This document shows, piece after piece, positions 1 through 9,798 of a DNA stretch of 64,000 nucleotides. The notes under the pieces are model-generated. The model did not search any database. It saw only the letters and a list, made by a program, of their open reading frames with translations, and was not told where the DNA came from. The first letter of the stretch is position 1; each line of letters opens with the position of its first letter. Location of the stretch: positions 372,001-436,000 of the forward strand of contig JAKUHH010000150.1 of the NCBI GenBank assembly GCA_022701365.1, written 5' to 3'. Both the position numbers and the translations under genes were made by a program. The stretch comes from Mycocentrospora acerina (lineage: Eukaryota; Ascomycota; Dothideomycetes; Pleosporales).

Positions 1-1117
1 GCGTTTAACCTGTGACCAATTTACGCACAAGTCAATTTGCTTTACGACCTTAGCTGTCCATAATTAGCAAGTTACACCAAACTTTTGGGATAAATGTAAT
101 TTAGCGATGAAAAGTGTTTTCCCTTCATGCGATACATAGTCAAATCCAATAGAGGCTGGTGTAATTCCAAGATTTGGAATGTACTTTGATCTTACCAAAA
201 TCTATGTACTTGCTGAATCGATTAAATTGCGAGGGAGCATCCACAGTTTCGTCAATGATATCTACGCCGTAAGAAGATATAGGTTGAGAAGATGAAAAAG
301 TATTTTTGGGCTGTTCATCCGTACTCGAAACTGCTCTTCCACTGCACTCAACTTTCTGGGAGAGGGGTAGAGGGTATAGCAGAACAGAGGATTTGGAAGG
401 TTCAGGAACGCTGACCCTGTCTACACCAGAGTCACGCTCATCTCCAAGTGAAGATTCTCGAGAAGGCGGTGTAACTAGGACACCGACAAAAGATTTCCTG
501 TTCGCGATTACAACTGCTGTATCTTCAGTTTTTCGGAAAGGCGATTGGGAAAACAACAAAATATCCTTGTTGATACAGTCTCCGAGTTCATCATGGGCTG
601 TGTATTCTCGGTCAATTGAGTTCTCAGGAATTTGGTCATCAACTTGACCTTTGTCATGGCCACTGTGGTCGGGGTTGGAGTGGGAGTTGTATAGCCTCAC
701 GCCGTCATGGGACACTTCGTCGAATCCTGGCCACAGATCCAAGGAGCCCCTCGTTGAATCGGAAATATGGCCCTCATCAATGGTTTCTAACTTCGCTGGT
801 ACAGGTAGAGACTTCTAGTCGTTGTTCCAGGGCCTTGTCTTGTAAGCAAATCGAGGTAAAGAGCAAGACCTCGTCACTCACTTCAGGCTCTCTTTGCATC
901 TGAATGCTTCTCTGGGAACATCCTGCCTAATTTCTAGTACTGTTTGCGGTCTTGATGGAAGCGATGGTGCGCTAGTTGTCCGAAGGCTGTCTTGTATGGT
1001 GTCAATCAATGAGGCGGTTTCAGTTCTGAAGTTATACTTTGCGTGTCCGGTTACTTCATCAACGGCTGTATCAGGCTGGTTCATTGAGCTAACCGGGGTT
1101 TCTAAAGATTTCTCCAT
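1..1117 (-). CDS. Unrecognised disordered protein, partial at left edge
   Basis: I do not recognise this gene. Two coding-like stretches are visible on the minus strand: an ATG-initiated one from 1117 to about 880, and a second open from about 814 to 197. The second is rich in Ser, Pro, Asp and Glu and looks disordered. At 195 it meets a good donor (GTAAGA). The matching acceptor after a GCTAAT-like branch point is at 54-56, and from 53 the frame stays open to the window edge in the right phase, so the gene probably continues off the left end. The join between the first two stretches is not settled: the donor GTGAGT near 881 leaves two nucleotides, and the obvious acceptors near 815 and 797 do not restore the frame. 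Either an atypical acceptor is used or these are two transcripts. Existence of a gene is likely; the model is not. Confidence 0.35.
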
Positions 1118-1384
1118 ATAGGATAATTGGAATCGTTTAAGTGTCGGTCCCTATGATGAAAGATGGTACTCTTTGTACTGAACTTTTTGGTTTGATCATC
1201 AACTTGAGGCTTGTACTTTCACGGCCATCGAAAGCCTGAGAGTAAAAATATGGGGAGGTGATACGCTGAGAACGAATGATGATGAAATGTACACGGAGAT
1301 GATCTTAATGACAAGGAAATCAATCGCTAGTTTGAGGTGAACCAAGCAACTCATGAGTACATTCGCTCCTGCAAGTTCCAGTAA

Positions 1385-2388
1385 TTAGGGTGGCACTTCC
1401 TTTTGATCCCAGTCCCAGCACTTGCCCCTTCCATCCGCTCCCACCTGCTTAATTACATCAAAGAGCCTTTCGGCTACCCAGTCTCTCTCAAATAACTTCT
1501 CGTTCTTCACATTGCCCCAAAACTCTTTGCTCAGATCTGTCTTTACTGTACCAGGATGTAGTGAAACTGCCATAGCATTCTCGCCGGATGCAGTTCGTAA
1601 GTAATTGTCGAAAGTCTTCACCAGCTGATTAACACCTGCTTTAGATGAACGATAGCTGTACCAGCCTCCGAGACGGTTGTCTGAGATAGAGCCTACGCGT
1701 GCTATTTCTATTAGAAATAGTAGAGAAGAGTAGAGATCACATACCTGACATGACCGCAGTTGTAGAAATAGACGGTAGGCCTTTCATCTCCTCCTCATTC
1801 TTATTTGGGGACGCGCTCTTCTTTGGCAAGAAGGGCGAGAAATGTTTGAGCATCAACATTGGACCCAGAGTGTTGGTACGAAAGGTGAGAAGCGCGTCAT
1901 CAGCGTTGATTTGGGCTGGCGACTTTTCTGGAAAGAGCAATCCTGGAACAATGAAAGCGAGTTGAAGTTGGCGTGAGCTGCCACCGAAATGATTTTTGCA
2001 TTCTGCTGCTGCGTCGGCGATTGTTGATTCATCTACAAACTGCAATCAGTCATTGTCTCATACACATATGCTGTAGAACGTTTAGTCATTCGTGCCTTTC
2101 AATTAGATGCCGCGCTATTTTTTTTAAAAGAATTCTGCCTTGCGGACAATATACAGCATTTGGAAAAAAACCCCTTCATCAAGATTTTGACATACCAAGA
2201 ACATCCAGTTTCAAAACTGTCAACCTCGCCTCGTCCACATCCAAGCCTTCAAGCAGCTCACTCTTGGTCTTGTCAAGATCTTTCCGTGCCGTCGCGACAA
2301 CCGGTGCGTTTGTAGTTTGCAGCACTCTTCTTGCTAGGGCAAAGCCGATGCCTCGCGAAGCAGGCGAGATTAACGACCAAGGCGCCAT
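1385..2388 (-). CDS. Short-chain dehydrogenase/reductase (C-factor-like SDR), 3 exons
   Basis: NAD(P)-dependent oxidoreductase of the classical SDR family; the substrate cannot be told from sequence. Exons are 2388-2196, 2032-1745 and 1701-1385, joined in phase to give 265 residues. The Rossmann signature appears at the N-terminus as SPASRGIGFALARRVL, an ASRGIG variant of TGxxxGIG. The catalytic pair is in exon 3 as YSYRSSK (YxxxK), followed by the usual HPGTVKTDLS segment that closes the active site. Both introns begin with GTATGT. The ATG at 2388 is preferred because an upstream in-frame TTG has no support and the protein then starts directly at the first beta strand. About 250 residues is usual for the family. 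No biosynthetic neighbours are visible, so a stand-alone metabolic role is an inference. Confidence 0.85.
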
Positions 2389-4169
2389 AATGTGTGAAGG
2401 TATGTTGGAACCATGGCTGGCACGCAATTACAATTCATGTACAAAGTGGACGCGTTGTAGCCGAGACGCGATCGATGATGACATAGGTTTGTCTCATCGA
2501 TCGACTTTGGTTAGTGCTCAAGCTAGTGCAGTTAAGAACTTGAGAATCGCAGTACTTGAAGCAACCTCAAAATTCATACAACAATGTTCAAATGGTAGCT
2601 GACTTGAGCTGTCATATGTAAATAAACTGCAAGATTTTTCTTGGTAGTCCTTGTGTCCATCCCATGAGCGTTTTTGCAATAGTTGTCGACAAGCGCTCAG
2701 TATAGTGGCGTCCGACTACCTCAACAGCACTCGAATTACAACCAAGCTTTTTCTTTTCATTGACGAAAATGAGCAATAATTCTCATGCATACTTGGGCTT
2801 CGTACGTTGTGTTTATGGTGCAAAGACTCACCTATCTAAGTAAACACGCACCCACATCAAGCACAGCTTTGGCAAACCTCGACCAATATTCATCAACCAG
2901 GCGCGCATAACGAACAAGCGCACAATCTATGATGGCACAGTTACACAGCAGCACGTCACATGTTCCACTCAAAAACTAAGAAAAGTACTTCCAGACTACC
3001 CTTTTTCGCTATATGCATATCCTCGAGAGCCACATCACCAAATCCACCAGCTCCGTTCCAACTCCAATCCTTCTCAAGCCCTATACACTGCGACTCCACT
3101 CACAGCAAGTTTTGTCTTTTTAACACCTCTCCTCCGGATAAAGGCTTTGATATGCTAGCTATTCGTTTCCACATCTCAAAGCACTCCCAACTCTTATTGT
3201 GCCTTGTGTCACCGTGTACCTATGCCGTACGACACGCCTCCAGAATCAAATGTCACACACCCATTGACTTGGAAATTTCAAAGCAAGGCAGAAACGATTA
3301 ACAGCCACTGTTAAGTCTTCATTGCGAATCTGTGCAAAAAATCGGGCCAAGGTATGGATTTGTGTGACGCCATCTTTCCAGCGTTAAGGGCGCCGCCATA
3401 GTCGGGCATAGTGGCGAAGCAGCAAAAAGAACCTTGCATCTAAGGCTCCCATGTGGACAGAGACGAACCGCTTGGCTAATTCATTCTCTTCACAATGACA
3501 TGCAGTGTCGATTCGAGAACGTACTCTAAGCGCGCAATCCGACCCTCGACCTCATACACCACATTCTTTAGTCGCATTGATACTGGCATGTTTAGGGCAG
3601 ATTTTCACATTCGATTCTCACAGATCATGTGTTATTCGCTCAAAAAGGCAGTTATTACCTGAATCAGGAAGTAACGCCTAGCCAGCTAAGCCTACAACAA
3701 CATAGCGGCAACGATTCAACACCCCTAACGTAACCATGCACGCATCTTAATTCAAGCAATCACATTGTATCGATGTTCCAGCGATGATTGGGAAATCGAA
3801 ATACACAGTACCTCGTAGATAGCACACAGGAGATGATATGAATGTTGAGATGAAAGTAAGGCAAGATGGGAACAAGTAAGAAAACACCACTCCACGCCGG
3901 TATCCACGTTAAGACGTACAGTCGTCTGATCACAAATGCAACCGCTAGGCTCTCGACATTGCATTCCCCACATTGCATTGTCACACAGCTCCCGCCCTCT
4001 CTGCAAGGTGTACGCCAGTCGCGTACGGTGCACCTGATTGTCGCTCGTGGAGCTTCATCATGCAATTATTTTTCGTACATTAAAGAGGGGTATCCGTGTC
4101 CCAGTAAATATGCGCCGTCCAAAGGGTGACTCGCTAGCAAAGCTCTATAGTAGCTGGTATATGTTTCGC
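2389..4169. other. Intergenic region, no gene seen
   Basis: This 1.8 kb lies between the SDR start and the 3' end of the MADS-box gene. Open frames are short, overlap on both strands and lack recognisable motifs. I see no tRNA B-box, repeat array or inverted-repeat element here. Confidence 0.6.
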
Positions 4170-4987
4170 CTAGCCCAGCTTCTGGTCCTGGGGGTAGTGC
4201 TGGCTTGGATGACGGGGCATGGGCTGCTGCGCCATTGGATATTGTTGTGACTGATGCTGTCCTTGGAGGTAGTTCTGGTAATGCAGAGCAGCCTCAGGAG
4301 TCATGTATGCTTGGGGCATCGCATTGTTCTGGGGCATACCGCGTGGTGGGCCTGTAGGTACCTGCGCATGATTGTCCTCGGGCGAGTCGACAGAATTGTC
4401 TGCGTCGACGCCGTTGGCGTCGCCGCTTGAGGGCTCAGGCGCGTTCAAGCAAGCCTGTGTGAGAGGTCAGAGATGATTCGTGAGAGCAGGAGGGCACGGC
4501 GCAACATACCTGGATGAGATTTTTACCCTCGGGCTTCGTCACCAGCGGTTGCAGCTTGGGTGTAGTGAACGTGTAGACAAGACCGGTTTCTGAAACGACG
4601 AGCAGGAGCACTTGGGTGCCGGTCAGGACCGACAGTTCATAGGCCTGATGGGAACAGGTTAGTCATGCGATCATGGTTTAATCGCGCATACAGCGGCAGA
4701 GACTGCGCTGCACTGCGCGACGATGCGCAGCGACGTACCTTCTTCATGATGCCGGCCTTGCGCTTCGAGAAGGTAATGTGTCGACGTGACTTGTCCTGGA
4801 TGAACTTGATCTCAATCTTCCTGCGTTCGCGGCCGGGCTTGTCGTCATCGTCGTCGTCGTCGTCCTGGGCAGGACGCGGTCGCTTGGTGCCGCGGTTCGC
4901 ATCGCCAACATTCATCTGGCCATTGCCCACGTCGTCGTGGACCGAGGGCGACGCGTTTTGGTCGTGATCGGTGATTTCTGAGGCCAT
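4170..4987 (-). CDS. MCM1: Mcm1-like MADS-box transcription factor, 3 exons
   Basis: SRF-type MADS-box DNA-binding protein, the fungal Mcm1 orthologue by its motif; Mcm1 acts with partner factors in mating, cell-cycle and development control. Exons are 4987-4739, 4644-4510 and 4454-4170, all phase 0, giving 222 residues. Residues 1-50 are acidic and polar with a run of eight Asp at 42-49. The MADS domain starts near residue 52 with GRERRKIEIKFIQDKSRR, continues with HITFSKRKAGIMKK at the end of exon 1, and resumes in exon 2 with AYELSVLTGTQVLLLVVSET. The exon 2/3 junction reads NLIQACLNAPEP, typical of Mcm1/Umc1 proteins. The C-terminus is rich in Gln, Pro and Met, a likely activation region. 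The ATG at 4987 is used because the longer frame to 5107 begins with TTG. The first intron splits the MADS box. Confidence 0.93.
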
Positions 4988-6568
4988 GGTCGACGTCGCA
5001 ATGCCGTTGGTGGTGTGTTTTTGGGCGGTAGGCGGTCCTAACTGCTTGTGGCCGGCTGTATGTGTGGGGATTCCCGCTTTCGAGTCTGCGACGTTGGGCG
5101 GACGCAACGCGTTACAGCAGTGGCAGCTGGAGTCGGGTTAGGCCTAAAGAGATCGCGGTGGATGAAAGAGGAAAAGCAGGCGCGCTTGGGTTAAAAGAGT
5201 CAAGCTGGCCTGAACCCTTTGCAAGTGCGAGCGGACGGACAGGACTGCAAGGAAAAGCCGGCGCGCTCGGTTGCACGGCGCTAGAGGGCTCGGCGGCCGG
5301 GGGGGCCCAGTGGCTGGGGGGGCAGAGCGAGGGACGTGACCGCGGAACCCGCAGCAGCGACGGGCTGGAATACGTACCTGGGATCTTGCGCTCAGTGCGA
5401 ACCGGGTCAAATGGCTGCGGATGCAGTTGCGCCGTTGCGTGGCAAGATGGGCCGAAAGCTGGGTAGAGGCAAAGAGCCCTGTGGGAGCTTGCGGACGCTT
5501 GGCTGCGGGTATGGCAGGAAGGGCAGCGATGGGCGGAGGGTGCACGCAGGGTGGTGCAGGTGCGAGCAGCTGTCTCAGAGAGGGAAAGCGATGGAGAGAT
5601 TGGGGAAAGTGAAACGGGCGGAGGGCAAGTGTATTTTCAAGGTTGCAGCGCTGCTCTGGTGGACGCCAGACGGCCTGCCGATGGGTGCAGGGCGACTGGG
5701 GTGGAGGCGCTTGAGCTCGCACCCCTGGTCTTTGCTGAGTCGCAATCCCACGCGCGCTGGCGGGCGAGGGAGGAGATTCGAGGGTGCAAACAGTGTCTCG
5801 CGCACGGCAATTGCGCATCCATCTTGCCAGTTCTCCGTTGTGCGCAATTAAGCTTCAAGTGCACCTGGTCGACTCAGCTTGGAGCTGTCAGTCTGCTTTG
5901 AGCAGGGCAGCAGCGGGCACTTCCCCCATCAGCCAGAGGGCCTTTCTGTTCTCGGGTCAGACAACACCAACTCGGCGCCAGCTCCTCCACCAATGGCGCC
6001 TCGCGACTGCTGAGCGGGGCCCGCTTATTCTGCCGAATGACACTGCACCTTTAACATTGGCCGATACCGCCTGCCTCTTTGGGCCTCGCGCGTGTTCCAG
6101 CCTTCCATTGCACTGCAGACGCCACTAATACCATCTCACCGCACTGCACACGGCTCAGGCAACAGCAAACACCACAGCTTGCTTGTGACAGCGCTGTGGT
6201 TGCTCCTCGTCTGGCACCGTTTCGATGTCGTGATGACTAGTGTGCTTCATCTAGAGTCGCAGAACGAAACAATGCGTTGGTGGTTTGTCAACACAAAGGC
6301 TCCAACGCTGCTGAAACCGCTCACGCATCGGCTGCAATGCGCTCACGCGGCTTCTTAATGCTGGTGATGCCTGCCTGCGCGCTGCCACGCCGTTTTTGTT
6401 CTTCCGTAGTATCTGCTGTTGTTTCTTCTCACATTCTCTAGCACCTGCTAATTCGCGTTGATTAAGCGTAGTTCTCCCTGAGCACGCTGGACGGCTCTGT
6501 TGTATTCATCTTCATTTCTCTCCTTCAATTCCCTTCGCTAGGCATATCGTATCGCCCAAACCCCCAAC
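4988..6568. promoter_or_regulatory. Divergent promoter region between the MADS factor and the tetraspanin
   Basis: A 1.6 kb region serving two divergent genes. From about 5000 to 6100 it is clearly GC-rich and low in stop codons, so long open frames appear in several frames on both strands; none shows a domain or consistent codon use. On the MADS-gene strand the same stretch is pyrimidine-rich, as expected of a long fungal 5' leader. It probably contains the leaders and promoters of both genes. No specific element is assigned. Confidence 0.45.
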
Positions 6569-7470
6569 ATGCCGACTAGACTTATGCTGGTTTTTGTGGC
6601 GGTTGACCTCCTCTTCGCTGGATGCGGAGGATTGCTTCTCGCCTTTTCTCTAGTATCCGAGAGGCTGATGCTCGATACCCCAACAGTACGCAATGTCACG
6701 CAGAACTTACTGCTCGGCCAGTGTCCTTTAACAGGTATGAATTTTCTATGTTGGCATAAAGAAGTACATAGGCAGCCGGTATTATAGCACTGTTGTGACG
6801 GCAAACCATCATACGCATCATTGACAGTACAGTCTCCAACGAAACATATACTGACAATCATGCAGCTGGTGTAGTTAATGCAATTTTCGTGTTCGCTACT
6901 TTCCTGTTCTCTCTTCCAGCATTATTCCTGCCTAATAATCGAGGCTGGCTTCGTGCCCAGGGTTGGCTGGTAGTTGTTTGTGCAACCTTCACACTTAGTT
7001 TGGGGATTAGCATATGGGTAGAGACATTGCAGATTCGCCGTAATCTTAGCGTTCTTTGGGGAAAGGAGACACCGCAAATCCAAAGTTTGTTGCAACAAAA
7101 AGTGAGTGATCTATCTCTTTGACGATGCCGGATGGCCATTAGCTTCCTACGAGAGGCTAAGCGGAATCTGCTCAAAAACGATAGAGAAGCTGATAGCCTC
7201 CAGTACAACTGCTGTGGATACGTCAACTCAACTACGCCTCCATTTATCCAGGACAGCATATGTGTCAATACGCTTGTCGCCGAGTTGAAGGGTGGGTGCG
7301 TCGGCAAGTTTTCCTCGGCCTCAAACAGATATCTGGACCAGGTCTTCACAGCAGCATTCGGCATTGTTGGCGTCGACGTTATTCTCGTTTTATGCGTTGC
7401 CATGGTCCTCAAGTATAGAATGGAGCAAGAACGTTACAGACATATTGATGAGAAGAACGGAGACAGATGA
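6569..7470 (+). CDS. PLS1: Pls1-like fungal tetraspanin, 3 exons
   Basis: Four-helix membrane protein. Pls1 tetraspanins are known in plant pathogens such as Magnaporthe and Botrytis to be needed for appressorium-mediated penetration. Exons are 6569-6734, 6866-7101 and 7204-7470, giving 222 residues, close to the roughly 225 of known Pls1 proteins. Hydrophobic segments lie at about 5-28, 56-78, 88-110 and 181-204. The large outer loop carries the tetraspanin CCG motif (YNCCGY, Cys137-Cys138) and further cysteines at 154 and 166, consistent with two disulfides. The second intron uses the acceptor at 7203 directly before TACAACTGCTGTGG; it places the CCG motif at the usual distance after helix 3, and a CTGAT branch point precedes it. 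The C-tail is short and charged. Assignment to Pls1 rather than another fungal tetraspanin class rests on length and loop pattern. Confidence 0.82.
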
Positions 7471-8672
7471 GAGGGCGTGGTGTAGTGAGAGAGTTGGAAA
7501 ACAGTCCAGACCAGACATTTATGGTTGGATTGACCTTATCTTAACAGTGTGACTTGGTTCGGCAAGTTTAATAAGGAAGTCAGCGGTGCTGACAGCCTGG
7601 AGCGTTCGTTACTCGTTTTGCTTCGACATTGCATCTTTTCTGCATTTAGCGTTCTCTCATAGATCGGAATACCAAGTGTGCACATGAAGGGAGAAACTCT
7701 ATAAAACAATTACTATTTTACACCAAGAGGATTTGTTTGAGAAATGTATGATTGGTCGAGGCATCAGATTCACTTCATCTCTGTTCAACATTGCCAATGC
7801 CTTTCCGACTTTTGCACTGTCAGATCACTCCGCACAACACGAGTCATGCGTCTTGGATGAGAACCCATAAAGTATCGACAAACGGTGTTGGTGGCAGATT
7901 GGCCAGCAATTCAGGTTCATTGGCTTGATTGCATGCATGCATGGGGGAAATTTAGTTATTACTAAATAAGTTGTGAGTAATTACCAATCATGGACGTATT
8001 TTGTATTTGATTTTATCAATTACTAATAGCAATATTACCAGATTTCGCCTATCTAGGTTTAGAGTTTTGGTAATTACTAAAATTTCCCCATCCAAGCTTG
8101 GATGACTGCTTCGCTTCCATAATACACGCGAATTCTGCAGGGTGAAAGTTGTAAATTGCATGGGGTGGCATGTATGAATACACAAGTCGCGCGTATTTCC
8201 AACAAGCGAGATGAATTGTAACGATCTGCTCGACGGGGATTCCCGGTAATGTCGATTTCCCGTAATGCCGTGGGTATGGAAAGACGGAGTTGCCAACGAG
8301 TCTGTTTGTTGTGTGTTCGTAGGCCATCGAATGTAGAGGTGTGCAGTTGAATATAGGTTAAGCCTTATGAATGACTCAAATTAGAACTCGCACAGCGTGT
8401 ACGTTCAAGAGACCTACCGCTCTAGTCACATTCATCTACATGTGCATAGCCCTCGATTTGGAGACTTACCCCCGCGATTACGTCGTTTCTTTGGCCAAAC
8501 GATTGTATGATGTTTCTTGAGGCATCTGCTCGGCCACTCACATCAGCTCCCATCACACCCTCATGTATAATGAAGCTTGCGCACGCTTCAGCCATCCCAC
8601 ATTAACCTGCCCAACCCACTCCCTTCACAACCAGAATACTCACAACCAAGTTTTTTCAAAACATAGCGGAAC
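7471..8672. other. Intergenic region with a possible foldback element
   Basis: 1.2 kb between the tetraspanin and the BLOC-1 subunit gene. The only structure seen is the inverted-repeat element at 7941-8091, listed separately. Other open frames are short and unconvincing. Confidence 0.5.
7941..8091. mobile_element. Possible 151-bp foldback/MITE-like inverted repeat
   Basis: The left end reads ATGGGGGAAATTTAG and the reverse complement of the right end reads ATGGGGAAATTTTAG. The similarity continues imperfectly inward through an AT-rich TTATTACTAA-type stretch. The interior has more near-repeats of the same TAATTAC word, so the whole could fold into one imperfect hairpin. I see no clear target-site duplication and no coding capacity. 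A short non-autonomous element or decayed foldback is the best reading; chance in an AT-rich stretch is possible. Confidence 0.4.
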
Positions 8673-9023
8673 ATGGCTCCCACTGCATCTCCTTCACCCT
8701 CTGACGCTGCCCGCCAGACAGCAGAAGCCCGTGCTGCCGTGACTGCTTCGCTCGCCTCAATAGGCGTCTCAGTGGACAACGACTTGCGCACACGCACAGC
8801 TGACCTGCACGCCAACGCCGCTGCCATTACCAAGCAAGAGCAGGATTTGGCAAAGCAAACAGCGGCGTTAGCAAAGCAGACCGCGCAGTGGCAAAAGCTA
8901 GGAGATGGCACCACCAAGAAGTTGAATGAGATTGGAGATGTTCAGAACTGGGCAGAGATGATTGAGAGAGATTTATTGGTGTTGGAGGAGACGATGAGGA
9001 TAGTAGAGGGGGAGAGGGGCTGA
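8673..9023 (+). CDS. BLOC-1 subunit 1 (BLOS1/GCN5L1-like)
   Basis: Small helical protein of the BLOC1S1/GCN5L1 family, a subunit of the BLOC-1 complex that acts in endosomal trafficking; related proteins have also been linked to mitochondrial acetylation. It is a single exon of 116 residues starting at an ATG in the context aacATGGCT. Residues about 60-110 carry the family signature: LAKQTAQWQKLGDG followed by LNEIGDVQNWAEMIERDL, which matches the animal pattern of FAKQTxQW and EIGDVENWAxxIExD. The N-terminal third is Ala/Thr-rich and probably disordered; the rest is predicted coiled coil. Length agrees with the family at about 115-150 residues. The neighbours are unrelated genes. Confidence 0.85.
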   Translation: MAPTASPSPSDAARQTAEARAAVTASLASIGVSVDNDLRTRTADLHANAAAITKQEQDLAKQTAALAKQTAQWQKLGDGTTKKLNEIGDVQNWAEMIERDLLVLEETMRIVEGERG

Positions 9024-9798
9024 ACGTACGAAGCTACCTCAGAAGCGTTGTCTTTTGAGAAGTACTGGCAGCAGCCAAGCGATCCAATGCCGACGGATGG
9101 GACTGAATGTCTATGCGAAGCATTGAGTGATAGCTCTCGTCACCGCAGTAATTCACTTTTGTAGTTTGTCTACCTGTAATGAGCAGCGTGAAGCCAATCC
9201 AAACACACAGCAATGCGAAAGTCTGTTTGTAGTCAAGGACGTGTATGGCATGTAGAAACGGGAAGAAGCGTGTCGCTTTCGCGATAGCCGTTCTAAGCTG
9301 GCCCAAGCGCCTTCTTCCATCATCGCAAACTGCTTGGAGCTCTGCGGGCTTCAACAACCTCACCTGTCCACCCAACGCACACGACCAGGCTTTTGACGTC
9401 CGTCTCTGGCACTCACCTCCCCCCGCCAAAAATCAACTGCTGTCAGTTCTGCGAGATCCACGTCTGCACCGTGGGTTTCCCGAAAGAGCTACAGCTTTCT
9501 GCCTGCCCTTAAAGCCTTTCCTCCGTATAGGTACTCCGCACGTACTGCTTACGCCACCGCCTGCTCTTGCTCAGCCCAGCACCTCTCACATTATCTACGA
9601 CCTGCGCTGCATCTTCGGCGACACGCGCAGCAGCACGACGTTCGGCCAAAGCAACTTGTAGCCACCACAGAAGAGCTTTATCATTGCGGGTCCCACCGGC
9701 TCTTGACACAGTCTCTACAGTAACCACAGTAGCGAGATAGGCGACCCCAAAAACGTTGCATGTGAGGCAGGCTCGCCTTCCGAGCGCCCAGCGCAACC
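9024..9798. other. Intergenic region upstream of tom1
   Basis: 775 bp between the BLOC-1 subunit stop and the tom1 ATG. It presumably holds the tom1 promoter and leader. Open frames on both strands have no recognisable domain or splice logic. Confidence 0.55.

Noticed and set aside
5144..5818. 224-codon minus-strand frame in the GC-rich block
   Set aside because: Composition-driven: other long frames overlap it on both strands, no domain, no supporting splice structure, and it sits in the leader/promoter region of the MADS-box gene.
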